Positions 23,117 through 33,614 are shown, numbered from the stretch's first letter. The stretch is 64,000 nucleotides of DNA from Archivesica marissinica (GCA_014843695.1 CM026390.1:60230598-60294597); one strand, 5' to 3'. The notes: generated by a model not told the origin, from the sequence alone. Made by a program: numbers and translations.

Positions 23117-23245
23117 CACGAGACCTCGGTTTAAAGTCCCATCTGAAAGACAATTAGTTTTATTAGGGTCAGACGGGGGATCAAACCTGCAATCCATGGA
23201 TTTCCAGTCCATCGTGTTAACCACTGGACTACAGATCCTTCTGTT
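23117..23245 (-). mobile_element. S1 SINE, head half only
   Basis: From ACACGAGACCTCGGTTTAAA through the B box (GATCAAACCTG) to ACTACAGATCCTTCTG. The core and tail are replaced by the GACC array. The junction falls in the S1 CACCGACACGAG motif. Confidence 0.85.
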
Positions 23246-23425
23246 ACACGTAGCCGTAAGCTCAGGCTTTTAACACGCATTTCCATGACCTGGTAGTGCA
23301 GCATGACGTTATCATATAAAATAGATAGCCTATGTCATACACACATAATACACGAATCTCGATCACATGCTTAAATTCTGGCAAACAGATCCTATATCAT
23401 GTGCATTCCTATATCATATATATCT

Positions 23426-23533
23426 GAAGAGATTAGTCATTTTAGATTGTTGGAGGATAGTTCAATGATACAGACAGCGACCCATTCCAGAGTCTCATCT
23501 GGTTCTTTTACGAGATCTCGATTTAAAGTCCCA
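23426..23533 (-). mobile_element. S1 SINE core fragment
   Basis: AGAGATTAGTCATTTTAGAT through CATTCCAGAGTCTCATCTGG to TTTAAAGTCCCATGTGAA. The hairpin tail, part of the core and the head are missing. Possibly the displaced part of the S1 at 23117-23245, although both carry the TTTAAAGTCCCAT segment, so two copies are more likely. Confidence 0.7.
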
Positions 23534-23724
23534 TGTGAATTTGGTATTTATATTGACCCATGCTTATTTCGGAACAGGGGGACTGTGAAATCAGTCAAGA
23601 TGGGGGGCAGGAACTATGGTGCGACCAGAAGCTGTTCCCAGAAGCTGCACGTGATGTGAAAGTTCATACATATGGTTACAGAGGCATTGGGAAAATATGA
23701 CGTCGAACCATTACACAGACAACC

Positions 23725-23905
23725 AAATCGAAGTGGTTGCGCGTTCGCTTCATGTGCGAAATGCCGGAGTTCGAGCCCCACATGAGCCGTTACGATTGCA
23801 CCCTTAGACAAGGCATTTAAATTCCAAGTTGCCTCTTCTCTCTCCCTCGTGGCGATGGATTCCATCAGGAATGAGGTCTCGTGAGTGATTAATATAAGCT
23901 TACAG
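23725..23905 (+). mobile_element. S3 SINE, tail-truncated
   Basis: Head GTGGTTGCGCGTTCGCTTCA with B box AGTTCGAGCCCC, body CGTTACGATTGCACCCTTAG and TGGCGATGGATTCCATCAGG. It ends at GAGTGATTAATATAAGC without the usual AT-rich end. Confidence 0.8.
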
Positions 23906-23928
23906 TCACAGTACTGTTAGGATCGGAC

Positions 23929-24138
23929 CGCCTCCGTAGTCGAGTGGTTATGGTCGCCGACTTGTATACTACTGCAATCTATCATCACTGATGGTCACTC
24001 ACTGGTTCGAGCCTCGTTCATGCCGTGTCTGTTTATATGACCAAGTTGGCAGTTTCTTACGGAGGTTGGAGCACCACACACTGGTTAACCACTGGAGCCT
24101 GCCCAGGAAGGGGTTTGTTAGGTAAACTGCCCACCCCA
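23929..24138 (+). mobile_element. S2 SINE, 3' truncated
   Basis: CGCCTCCGTAGTCGAGTGGT head with a Ser/Leu-like long arm, a B-box region degraded by a small duplication (GGTCACTCACTGGTTCGAGC), then TATATGACCAAGTTGGCAGT and GGAGCCTGCCCAGGAAGGGG. It stops at GGTAAACTGCCC, just before the tail module. Confidence 0.78.
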
Positions 24139-24159
24139 CCCTGTCGTGTATCTATACAC

Positions 24160-24398
24160 CCTAGTCGTGAGTGCGTAGTGGATACGCGTTCGCTACAGGT
24201 GCGAAAGGTCCGGAGTTCGAGCCCCACTGGAGCCGTTACTATTGTGCCCTTAGGCAACGCATTTAAATTCCACGTTGCCTCTTCTCTCTCCCTCGTGGCG
24301 ATGGATTCCATCAGGAATGACGTCTCGAGAGTTATTAATATAAGTTGAAATAACTTGTTTCGCAATCGAGCTAAAATAAATTTGTATAAACTAAAATA
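24160..24398 (+). mobile_element. S3 SINE, full length
   Basis: GTCGTGAGTGCGTAGTGGAT head, Leu(CAG)-like loop, B box AGTTCGAGCCCC, body, and complete tail ACTTGTTTCGCAATCGAGC to TTTGTATAAAC. It sits a few tens of bases after the S2 copy, making a row S3-S2-S3 in one direction. Confidence 0.87.
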
Positions 24399-24529
24399 AT
24401 CAACATACTTTCCGAATTTAACAATTGCATGCTATTTTTATTTCTTACACTACCTATCAACATATAGGCGTACAAAGACAGATATGAAACATGTAGTATT
24501 AGAATCTGTTATGTGTGTATTATCGCTTT

Positions 24530-25050
24530 GTGACGTTGAAGCCAGTATGGAACACCAATAACATCCACCTCAAGACAAAGCTCAAACTGTTTGAGACGAA
24601 TGTTAAGACAGTCCTCTTGTACGGAGCTGAGACCTGGAGACGCACCAAGGGCCTTGACCACAAACTACAGGTATTCATCAACAACTGCCTCAGACAGATC
24701 CTACGCATCAGATGGCCAGAAAAGATCACCAACCAGGAGTTGTGGCGGCAAACAAGACAGGACCCCATCACAGACTCTATCACACAGAGGAAGTGGCGGT
24801 GGATAGGGCACACTCTACGACGAGACCAGCCCCAACATAGCACGCCAAGCACTGGATTGGAATCCACAGGGCACACGGAAAAGAGGTCGACCAGTTACGA
24901 CATGGCGAAGGACTCTGGACAGTGAGCTGCGCCGAAGCAGGATGTCCTGGGGGGAAGCCAAAGCAGCAGCAACGGACCGGTCCAAGTGGAGAGCAGTGGT
25001 GAAGGCCCTATACCCCAGCCGGGGTGAAGAGGATTGATGATGATGATGAT
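24530..25050 (+). pseudogene. Non-LTR retrotransposon C-terminus (RTE-like), frameshifted
   Basis: Encodes the end of a LINE endonuclease-reverse transcriptase: LLYGAETWR, FINNCLRQILRIRWP and ITNQELW motifs, then KWRWIGHTLRR. After a one-base frameshift near 24835, the downstream frame continues with LDWNPQGTRKRGRP and a terminal part rich in W and R to the stop at about 25037. A (GAT)n tail follows. This motif set is common in invertebrate LINE proteins, often annotated as craniofacial-development-protein-like. The 5' part including the catalytic core is absent, so this is a 5'-truncated dead copy. Confidence 0.85.
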
Positions 25051-25490
25051 TATCGCAAAACGTAAACTCAGTAGGTAAATAATGTTACTTTGTAAAGACT
25101 CCCGCAACACATAAAGTTTGAATTGAATTCACTACTGTGAGAAACAGCCATATTTACCCTCATTTCCAAACCAGCTTACTGACAAGTTGTAAAACAATTA
25201 GCAAACAAATGCATTCTACAGTATTTTACACTTGTCATCACTGTTCACGAATACGTGATGCCTGCCTGATGTTCCAAGTGTAGAATACTGTACGTAGACA
25301 GGCTGTATTGCATTCAGAGTATATCTAATTGCCTGGCTACTGCCAAATTGTTATGCAATTCGATCCACTTTTTTAATGTTTTTATGTTGCTCCGAACAAT
25401 ATTATCTGCGATATTGATTTAAACGCAAAACCCGAATGTGCAATAACATGATGATTTAAATGGTTGTCGCCATTTCGGAACAACGTTATA
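25051..25490. other. Unique spacer
   Basis: Nothing recognised. Confidence 0.5.
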
Positions 25491-25494
25491 TATA

Positions 25495-25701
25495 CTAGAG
25501 TACATAGAAAATGCTAACCTACACTATATGATTATTATTACATGAAAACGAAATACGAAGAATTCCATCAAAGATATATCGCATCTTTATTACAACACAC
25601 AAACTGAACAACATTAAGACAATGCATATATGTAGTTATATAGTTATTGTTTTTCATGTAAAACACACGTGTCTGAAGTGTGCGTTTTCTATGTCCTCTA
25701 G
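25495..25701. mobile_element. M3 MITE, complete
   Basis: 207-bp element with TIRs CTAGAGTACATAGAAAATGC and, at the right, the reverse complement of CTAGAGGACATAGAAAACGC. TATA is present on both sides (25491-25494 and 25702-25705), so the target is TA or TATA. The AT-rich interior has no ORF. It is the simple counterpart of the expanded copy at 27872-28574. Confidence 0.85.
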
Positions 25702-25823
25702 TATAATAGTGCCACTGTTAAAAACAATTGTATTGTGCATCACGATGTAAGTCAGCTACGTGTGAATATTTGCAAAATTCAAGTTTTCCCCCAGATACAG
25801 TGCATACTGCTTCCTTGCTACTG

Positions 25824-26105
25824 TGTATGTTTTACGTTTATTTATCGTCGGTACCGGCTGCCCATATGAGCGACGCCTCCTGAAGAGATTAGTCGTTTTA
25901 GATTTTGGAGGCTAGCGTATGATACAGAGAGAGACCCATTCCAGAGTCTCCTCTGGTTCTTTTTACGTGCACGATGTAAAGCACCGACACGAGACCTCGG
26001 TTTAACATCCCATCTGAAAGACTGTTAATTTTACTAGGGTCAGACGGGGGATCGAACGTGCAATCCCTGGATTACCAGTCCAGTATGTTAGCACTGGACT
26101 ACAGA
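25824..26105 (-). mobile_element. S1 SINE, full length, with TSD
   Basis: Tail and hairpin at the left, core, and head ending GGACTACAGA at the right. TCCTTGCTACTG at 25812-25823 and 26106-26117 is a perfect 12-bp target-site duplication. Confidence 0.9.
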
Positions 26106-26295
26106 TCCTTGCTACTGGCCTTACAACATCGAATTATAGTGATACCGACTGCGAAATACGGGGCATTATGGACATGACGGGGGCCTAAAGATGAAGTCTA
26201 CGTGAAGTCATACAGCAGGGACACGATAGATGACCAGAAGAAGAGAATGTCCCCAAATTCTCACTGATATCACTACGGGCAGGGGTAATGTCTGT

Positions 26296-26540
26296 CCAAT
26301 TAGCGCAGTGGTTAGCGCGCTCGCTTCTCACCAATGCAACCAGGGTTCGATCCTCGGACAGGGAAGTATGTGAGATGGTACGGTGTTCGCCAGATCGGAC
26401 AGGTGTGCTTTCTCTGGGTACTCCGGTTTCCTCCCACACGAATGACCACATACACGTTTCATCCGCGCCAACGAGAGTGATTAATATAAGTTGCTAAAAC
26501 TTGCTTTGCAATCGTTGTAAAATAAATAAAGTTTAAACTT
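26296..26540 (+). mobile_element. S4 SINE, full length, with TSD
   Basis: Head CCAATTAGCGCAGTGGTTAG, a Glu-like TTCTCACC region, B box GGGTTCGATCC, body TGGTACGGTGTTCGCCAGAT, and tail ATATAAGTTGCTAAAACTTG to AAATAAAGTTTAAACT. TAATGTCTGT at 26286-26295 and 26541-26550 is the target-site duplication. Confidence 0.9.
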
Positions 26541-26805
26541 TAATGTCTGTGAGACGACTGTGTATCCTATGCAATTCACACACATGAAGTAAAATGTAAC
26601 CACACATACCTAACCATGCTAGCTTTGCTGCGTGTTCTGTTACAAGTCTATAGATCCATCCTTAACGTCGAATACCGGCTTTCACCAGTTGGTTTCTTTA
26701 ACCCTGCATCGCACGGTTTCACCACCGGTAAATACACAATGGGTACGGGGTTAGGAATATACTAAGATGCTCAGCTGACACATGACTGACATTGTTTGTG
26801 TTTTT

Positions 26806-27040
26806 TATTACGTTTATTTATCGTCGCTACCGGTTACCCATATGAGCGACGTCTCTGGAGATAATAGTCATTTAGATTTTTGGAGGATAGTGCAATGATA
26901 CCGACAGAGACCCATTCCAGAATCCCCTCTTGTACTTTTACGTGCACGCTGTAAAGCACCGACACGAAACCTCGGTTTAGAGTGTCATCTGAAAGAATGT
27001 TAATTTTATTACGGTCAGACGGGGGATCGAACCTGCGAAA
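26806..27040 (-). mobile_element. S1 SINE, head-truncated
   Basis: ACGTTTATTTATCGTCGCTA tail through the core to GGGGGATCGAACCTGCGA, where it is cut inside the B box. The tRNA-like A box and anticodon arm are missing. Confidence 0.83.
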
Positions 27041-27546
27041 GCTGTTTGTAAACTCAAAACTGTTAAATACTAAACTAGTTCTAGCCATGGGCAGGTGTAC
27101 TGTAGCCTAAACTACTATGAAAGAACAATGAACATTACATGTATTTACAAGGCGGCAAGATAGTTGTAGCCTTCGGATTCATGCTTAGTGAGTACATGCC
27201 AGCCCCCCTCTCCCCGTGTTTTGACACAGGCGGACATAACCGCTTAGGTCGAATAAACCTTCATAGGATCCCCGCAAGGGGTTTGACATTAATACATACA
27301 TACATACATACATACATACACAATCCCCTCATATACAACCCATAATACCCACATTCAGATTCAACGTAGGACCCTATAGCGGGAACAATATCCCTGGCCG
27401 GGAGGATTTTCTTCTCCTGTGTGTAGAACATGGGGGGGGGGGGGAATGCCCGTGGGGGTTTATGTCCGTATCACATGCATACTTTATACATTTAATTAGT
27501 CGATAGCTAAGCACGTTATTACAACAATGATAAGCTTAATCGATTT
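27041..27546. other. Unique region with small simple repeats
   Basis: Contains (CATA)n at 27292-27322 and a 12-G run at 27432-27443. The stretch 27150-27440 has a GC-richer, SINE-like texture (GGTCGAATAAACC, CCCGCAAGGGG), but no family could be matched. Confidence 0.4.
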
Positions 27547-27632
27547 GGAGATCTCATTCCTGATGAAATCCATTGCCATGAGGGAGATAGAAGAGGCATG
27601 TGGAATTTAAGTGACTTACCCAAGGGCATAAT
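27547..27632 (-). mobile_element. S3 SINE fragment
   Basis: GAGATCTCATTCCTGATGAA through GAGGGAGATAGAAGAGGCA to CCAAGGGCATAATC: the S3 body only, with head and tail lost. Confidence 0.65.
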
Positions 27633-27871
27633 CTAACAAACGTTCAAGTGTTTGTCTGTTAATTGTGAATGTTACATTTACCGTCATTTCCGGTTTGCTA
27701 TGTGTATGTATACAAACCTAGACGTGTGACGATTTACCAGGACATATTATCTGAATAATTTCATTGTTTGTGCGGAATCCAACTAAGTCACGGTGATGTC
27801 ACTTACTTTTATTAAATATGCCGAAATAACCTAGCATGTGCACGTACCGATTCAAATAGCCGCCACCTTTC
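27633..27871. other. Unique spacer
   Basis: Nothing recognised; leads into the M3-derived minisatellite. Confidence 0.45.
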
Positions 27872-28087
27872 GTAGAGGACATAGAAAACGCACACCTACA
27901 TTATATACTAGAGGACATAGAAAACGCACACCTACATTATATACTAGAGGACATAGATAACGCACACATACATTATATACTAGAGGACATAGAAAACGCA
28001 CACCTACATTATATACTAGAGGACATAGAAAACGCACACCTACATTATATACTAGAGGACATAGAAAACGCACACCTACGTTATATG
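27872..28087. repeat. 36-bp minisatellite made of the M3 terminus
   Basis: Six units at exact 36-bp steps (CTAGAGG at 27908, 27944, 27980, 28016 and 28052). Each unit is TIR (TAGAGGACATAGAAAACGCA) plus subterminal CACCTACATTATATA. The minus frame stays open because 36 is a multiple of three; I do not regard it as coding. Confidence 0.95.
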
Positions 28088-28256
28088 ATTATTATTACAT
28101 GAAAACGAAATACGAAGGATTCCATCAAAAATGTATCACATCTTTATTACAAAACACAAACTGAACAACTAAAAATATTCCAAAATGTTTAAAACTATGT
28201 ATTTATATAGTTATTGTTTTTCATGTAAAAACACACTTATCCGAAGTGTACGTTTT

Positions 28257-28548
28257 TGTGTGTTTTACGTTTATTTATCGTCGCTACCGGTTGCCCATAT
28301 GAGCAACGCCTCCAGAAGAGATTAGTCATTTTAGATTTTTGGAGGATAGTGCAATGATACAGACAGAGACACATTCCAGAGTCTCCTCTGGTTCATTTAC
28401 GTGCACGGTGTACAGCACCGACACGAGACCTCGGTTTAAAGTCCCATATGAAAGACTGTTAATTTTATTAGGGTCAGACGGGGAACCGAACCTGCGATCC
28501 CTGGATTACCAGTCCAGCGTGTTACCACTGGACTACACATCCGTCTGT
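28257..28548 (-). mobile_element. S1 SINE nested in M3, with TSD
   Basis: Full-length S1 in reverse. AAGTGTACGTTTT at 28244-28256 and 28549-28561 is a perfect 13-bp duplication of M3 sequence, so the SINE inserted after the MITE. Confidence 0.92.
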
Positions 28549-28574
28549 AAGTGTACGTTTTCCATGTCCTCTAG

Positions 28575-28906
28575 TATATGTAGTAGATAACCGAGGTGGT
28601 GCACGTATGAAAGGTAATTATTAATCGCGAATACGCAAAAATAGAGTCCTTTCTGGGTAGCACCATAGGAGCGTGTACAGCGTAAATGGAGTATATACAG
28701 TTTTACGAATCAACGAGAGAGACCTAATTTGTAATTTGGAAAATAGTAGTTGAAATCATAGCAAGAAGTGGTTTATAAACACATAAGGTGTAAAAACTGA
28801 CATTTCATACCTCGATGAAACGCAGAAAAAGATCACTCAATTGCTAAATATCTCTATTTAATAATCATAAAATAAAAAATCAGATGGCAGTTGATAGCAT
28901 GTGGTG
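28575..28906. other. Unique spacer
   Basis: Nothing recognised. Confidence 0.45.
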
Positions 28907-29776
28907 ATGCAAAGGAAAGAACGATAAAACAGCATATCTACTGTTAAGGGTGGCAAAGGAAAGAACGATAAAACAGCATGGTGGCAAAGGAAAGAACGAT
29001 AAAACAGCATATCTACTGTTAAGGGTGGCAAAGGAAAGAACGATAAAACAGCATATCTACTGTTAAGGGTGGCAAAGGAAAGAACGATAAAACAGCATAT
29101 CTACTGTTAAGGGTGGCAAAGGAAAGAACGATAAAACAGCATAGCTACTGTTAAGGGTGGCAAAGGAAAGAACGATAAAACAGCCTATCTACTGTTTAGG
29201 GTGGCAAAGGAAAGAACGATAAAACAGCATATCTACTGTTAAGGGTGGCAAAGGAAAGAACGATAAAACAGCATATCTACTGTTAAGGGTGGCAAAGGAA
29301 AGAACGATAAAACAGCATATCTACTGTTAAGGGTGGCAAAGGAAAGAACGATAAAACAGCCTATCTACTGTTAAGGGTGGCAAAGGAAAGAACGATAAAA
29401 CAGCATATCTACTGTTAAGGGTGGCAAAGGAAAGAACGATAAAACAGCATATCTACTGTTAAGGGTGGCAAAGGAAAGAACGATAAAACAGCATATCTAC
29501 TGTTAAGGGTGGCAAAGGAAAGAACGATAAAACAGCATATCTACTGTTAAGGGTGGCATAGGAAAGAACGATAAAACAGCATATCTACTGTTAAGGGTGG
29601 CAAAGGAAAGAACGATAAAACAGCATATCTACTGTTAAGGGTGGCAAAGGAAAGAACAATAAAACAGCATATATACTGTTATGGGTGGCATAGGAAAGAA
29701 CGATAAAACAACATATCTACTGTTAAGGGTGGCAAAGGAAAGAACGATAAAACAGCATATCTACTGTTAAGGGAAT
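28907..29776. repeat. 44-bp minisatellite
   Basis: About 20 units of GGTGGCAAAGGAAAGAACGA + TAAAACAGCATATCTACTGT + TAAG. They are very homogeneous. One unit near 28972 lacks its last third. The rare variant CAGCCTATCT occurs at 29181 and 29357, 176 bp (four units) apart, hinting at multi-unit duplication. The plus strand is strongly purine-rich. Confidence 0.95.
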
Positions 29777-29981
29777 TCAGGCACAGTAATTGATCACTGT
29801 TTGTCATTGCTTCTGTGCACTAACAATCCATTCAGACATATCGTCCAATATCATAGAGCATAAGTCCGCGCCAATATCTTCTAAATCAATCGTTATCAGC
29901 TACTAATAACAACAACAACGACGGGAATTTCCGCTTTAACGTACGCCTTGTGTAACTATTATAAGTTACTTTCAAAAACGT

Positions 29982-30213
29982 TCGATCCCCCGTTTGACCC
30001 TAATAATATTAACAGTCTTTCAGATGGGGCTTAACACAAAGGTCTACATATCGGTGCTTTATACTGTGCACGTACAAGAACCAGAGGGGAGTCTGGAATG
30101 GGTGTATGTCTGTATCGTTGCACTATCCTCCAAAAATCTAAAATGACTAATCTCTTCAGGAGGCGTCGCTCATATTGGGCAACTGGTAGCGACGATAAAT
30201 AAACGTAAAGCAC
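29982..30213 (+). mobile_element. S1 SINE, 5' truncated
   Basis: Starts in the B box (GTTCGATCCCCCGTTTGACC), then core and complete hairpin tail to ATAAATAAACGTAAAGC. The A box and anticodon region are missing. Confidence 0.83.
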
Positions 30214-30656
30214 GCGCACTTTCAAGAATACAATTCCATACAGGCTGTTAGATTACACAGATCACCAACCTTATAGCAACCCGAGACAGAAGACCCGTGT
30301 CTGTCTCGAGGAGGTGTTTTATATTCCGAGGCTGTCTAATTATCGATGTCCTTGGCTTCTATCGCGATGACAACACGTTCCTTCCAAGTCTCCATGTCCA
30401 TAGCTAAATCCACGTAGGCTTCTTCTCTCTACTTCTATGTTGTAAAACAGGCATAGTACCAATTATCGGTGACTGATACTACTATAGCTTTCTCAATAAG
30501 GTTGAATATATCTTATATTGGGGAGATTGCGACACCACAACGCATACATTTCTGTCTAGCCATGATCAGCTGAAGCATTGATGTCAACGTGTGTTAATGG
30601 CCGACGGAAGTAGTCATACGTATGGTGTATCAACATTATATCCGTACTAAGAGATA
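30214..30656. other. Mostly unique region with a possible coding remnant
   Basis: On the minus strand, 30341-30430 reads as about 30 open codons ending in a stop, with a METWKERVVIAIEAKDIDN stretch. Amino-acid composition is protein-like, but there is no start context, splice support or recognised domain; it could be a decayed retroelement C-terminus. Confidence 0.25.
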
Positions 30657-30917
30657 TGCTGTAGACAGGCTGTCCGATTAGCGCAGTTGTTAGCGCGCTC
30701 GCTTCTCACCAATGCAATCCAGGTTCGATCCTCGGATCGGGAAGTATGTGAGATGGTACGGTGGTCGCCAGATCGGACAGGTTGGTTTTCTCCGGGTACT
30801 CCGGTTTCCTCCCACACAAATGATCACATATACGCTTTCATCCGCGCCAACGAGAGTAGTTAATATAAGTTGGTAAAACTTGCTTCGCAATCGTTGTAAA
30901 ATAAATAAAGTTTAAAT
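30657..30917 (+). mobile_element. S4 SINE, full length, with TSD
   Basis: CTGTCCGATTAGCGCAGTTG head, Glu-like TTCTCACCAATGCAATCC, B box AGGTTCGATCC, body and AAAATAAATAAAGTTTAAAT tail. TAAGAGATA flanks (30648-30656 and 30918-30926) look like the TSD, with a few extra 5' bases (TGCTGTAGACAGG) before the usual start. Confidence 0.85.
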
Positions 30918-30926
30918 TAAGAGATA

Positions 30927-31239
30927 GGCTTGTTTTGTTGCAAGGTTTTGAAAGACCAGTTGATTAATACATACACTGAACAAAACTATGCTAAAGTGTT
31001 TTTAAATGTAATTGATAAGGTTTATTATAGTTTAGCAGTTGCCAATATTGATATAAGTGTAATGCGGAACACACATTTCAAATTCATTTAGTAGTACCAA
31101 AAAAAGGGCACTCAGTTTCAATAAAATATCAATTCAAACTATTGACAACAACAACACAAGTACATTTCTAAAAAGCAAACAAACAAGAAGCAACACGCTT
31201 TTGAATGCGAGTTGCCATACTGCGCTACAAGGGTTGTTT
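30927..31239. other. Unique spacer
   Basis: Nothing recognised. Confidence 0.45.
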
Positions 31240-31533
31240 GTGTTTTTTACGTTTATTTATCGTCGCTACCGGTTGCCCATATGATCGACGCCTCCTGAAG
31301 AGATTATTCATTTTCGATTTTTGGAGGATAGTGCAATGATACAGAACAGACAGAGACCCATTCCAGAGTCTCCTCTTGTTCTTTTACGTGCACGGTGTAC
31401 AGCACCGACACGAGACCTCGGTTTAAAGTCCCACCTGAAAGACTGTTAATTTTATTAGGGTCAGACGGGGGATCGAACCTGCGATCCCTGGATTACCAGT
31501 ACAGCGTGTTACCACTGGACTATAGATCCGTCT
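31240..31533 (-). mobile_element. S1 SINE, full length
   Basis: Tail, hairpin (one loop-side change), core with a small ACAGAACAGACAGAGACCC duplication, B box and head ending GGACTATAGATCCGTCT. The duplicated ACAGA shows that this core motif is prone to slippage. Confidence 0.85.
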
Positions 31534-31865
31534 TGTACAATGGCCGCATACGTATATATTATTATATAATCATAAATAGTATCATATTTAATTGTTGTTA
31601 CTGATTTACCTGATTGCTAGTGTGTACATTGTTAAAAAGTGTAAATATTGAGTGACGTAACAGCCAATATATCTTTATTATATATACAACGGCTGAAATA
31701 CATTATGCAATTTATCAGCAATAGTAAATACACTATATCTATATATCTATATCATATATATAATCTGTACTCGGCAGAACACTCTTCCATACTAATAAGC
31801 TAATAAAATATTATGATATTTTCGCAGACAAAACAAATAATTCATTTGTATAACTATAAACATTT
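31534..31865. other. AT-rich unique spacer
   Basis: High TA content (31660-31770). Nothing recognised. Confidence 0.45.
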
Positions 31866-32058
31866 TTTAAATTTTCCAACGATTGCGAAACAAACTTTAA
31901 CAACTACATGTATATTAATCACCCTCGTTGGAGCGGGTGAAAGCGTATACTTATGTGGTCGTCCATGTGGGAGGAAACATAAGCACTCGAGATTATCAGG
32001 AGTAATCCCACCTGTCCGATCTGACGACCACCGTACCATCTCACATACTTCCCTTTAT
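31866..32058 (-). mobile_element. S4 SINE, diverged and head-truncated
   Basis: CCAACGATTGCGAAACAAAC, TATTAATCACCCTCGTTGG, GTGGGAGGAAACATAAGCAC and TCTGACGACCACCGTACC. It ends at CATACTTCCCTTTATG, before the head. More diverged than other S4 copies. Confidence 0.78.
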
Positions 32059-32263
32059 GTGTAAAATCTATCTACATTATAAGAAAGAATTACGACGGTG
32101 ACGAATATTTATTTCTGTACGTACTAATCACCAGAGATATTACGTGGTACGAAATGATACATTGCTATACAGCGTAATGGAGATAAATCACGAATTAGAT
32201 TAGGACATGTTCACCTCGGCTGTATGACTTGGCTGGCTAAGTCTCAATTAGGGACAGTTAGTT

Positions 32264-32475
32264 TATGCAAATTTAGTTGAGCTCGATTGCGAAACAGGTT
32301 CTCACAACATATATTAATCACTCTCGAGACCTCATTCCTGGTGGAATCCATCGCCACGTGGGAGAGAGAAGAGGTAACGTGGATTTTTAATTCCTTGTCT
32401 AATGGCACACTCGTAAAGGCTCAAGCGGGGCTCGAACTCCGGACCTTTCGCACTGGACTACAGATCCGTCTGTGA
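32264..32475 (-). mobile_element. Chimeric SINE: S3 body with S1 5' end
   Basis: From the left this is an ordinary reverse S3 (CGATTGCGAAACAGGTTCTC, GGTGGAATCCATCGCCACG, B box GGGGCTCGAACTC, ACCTTTCGCA). The 5' part then switches to CTGGACTACAGATCCGTCTG, which is the S1 5' end. The junction at about 32450-32453 lies in the anticodon-arm region and leaves one continuous tRNA-like head: A box from S1, B box from S3. Confidence 0.8.
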
Positions 32476-32813
32476 AAGAAAATATAGAAATGTTACGATT
32501 GATAGTTTTTCGATTGATCTCATTTCGGAGTCACGCCTTGGGAGGTTGTTATGATTATCACAGGGCGTAATGCAACCTGACGTGATCTCGCCGTGTAATA
32601 CGATAAGTAGAGAAACTAAATAAATTGGGATTTACGGCCTATTGACTTCAAAATGAAATCAGTCTTAAAAATTAAAAAGAAGTGATATAGAAGTCTATAT
32701 CTTTACTTTCCCGGATAAAATGTTAGAGACATGGAGCAACAGTTGTTGCTAAGTTATTTAAGCAGTATGGATTTCATTAACTTATTTTACATAAAAACAG
32801 ATCTTCAATATGA
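32476..32813. other. Unique spacer
   Basis: Nothing recognised. Confidence 0.45.
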
Positions 32814-32957
32814 AAAAGTTGGCAGTTTCTTACGGAGGTTGGTGCACCAAGTACTGGTTAACCGCTGGAGCCTGCCCAGGAAAGGTATTGTTAGGTAAAC
32901 TGCCCGTCGCTCAAACGGGAAACCGGTAGCGACGTTAAATAAATTTAAATAATAAAA
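32814..32957 (+). mobile_element. S2 SINE 3' half with S1-type hairpin tail
   Basis: GTTGGCAGTTTCTTACGGAG, AGTACTGGTTAACCGCTGGA and GTAAACTGCCC join directly to CGTCGCTCAAACGGGAAACC and GGTAGCGACGTTAAATAAA. This is the second S2 copy with the tail typical of S1, so the arrangement at 19566-19802 is not a chance junction. Confidence 0.83.
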
Positions 32958-33070
32958 AAAATAGCATTGCAAAAAATAAATTCCTCCACTTTATACTTAT
33001 GTGATTGGGTGGACCAGAGCAATCACACAGAGCAAATGAGAAGCACGAGCATTGCTGTGAATTGCTTCAT

Positions 33071-33275
33071 TTTTCGTTCGTTTGTTGTTGGGGTTAATGT
33101 TGCACCAACAGCTTAGATCATATGGCGACAATCCATATATGATTGGTGGAGGAAGACCCCGTGTGCCACGCCGAGCAGTAATACATACATGGACGGGCAC
33201 CCTGATCGAACCAGCGACCTACCACAAGCCAGCTGGATAGTTACTTCACACGAAAACCCCAGTGGGAGAGGGGTA
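33071..33275 (-). mobile_element. S5 SINE, second copy
   Basis: Minus strand: GTGTGAAGTAACTATCCAGC head, B box GCTGGTTCGATCAGG, middle with ACGGGGTCTTCCTCCACC and GTCGCCATATGATCTAAGC, end TTAACCCCAACAACAAACG. The (CAAA)n tail is short. Same layout as 11257-11447, with moderate divergence. Confidence 0.7.
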
Positions 33276-33291
33276 AAAGAAAGTTGAAATT

Positions 33292-33330
33292 AACAACCTC
33301 TACGACTCGACCACGGAGGTCCCTAGTTAA
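33292..33330 (-). mobile_element. S2-like head remnant
   Basis: CTCTACGACTCGACCACGGAGGTCC resembles the reverse 5' end of S2 (TTCGACCACGGAGGCGG). Very short, so uncertain. Confidence 0.35.
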
Positions 33331-33511
33331 CTGATGTATATATACTATGTTAGTGCGTAGTAAGTTAGTGACGCAAACCCTTTAAGGCTATCTGAAGCTT
33401 GTCACCAACATTTGTATAAACAAGAATAGCCACCAGCAACTGTCCGAATAATTATAATCTATGTAATATGATAATGAAATGTTGTTGAAGCTTGTTCTAG
33501 TATGTGTGTGT

Positions 33512-33614
33512 GTGTGTTATGTTTATTTATCGTCGCTACCGGTTGCCCATATGAGCGACGCCTCATGAAGAGATTAGTCATTTTAGATTTTTGGAGGATA
33601 GTGCAATGATACAG
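33512..33614 (-). mobile_element. S1 SINE tail fragment
   Basis: GTTTATTTATCGTCGCTACC hairpin through GAAGAGATTAGTCATTTTAG to TGCAATGATACAGACAAAAC, where S1 stops. This is a 5'-truncated copy ending at the ACAGACA motif. Confidence 0.8.

Larger units (their letters stand above)
27872..28574. mobile_element. M3 MITE with amplified left end and nested S1
   Basis: The interior ATTATTACATGAAAACGAAA and the right terminus (28549-28574, ending CATGTCCTCTAG followed by TATA) match the complete M3 at 25495-25701. The left terminus is not single but repeated six times as a 36-bp tandem unit, and an S1 SINE sits inside. The order of events is readable: MITE, then terminal amplification and SINE insertion. 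Confidence 0.85.
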
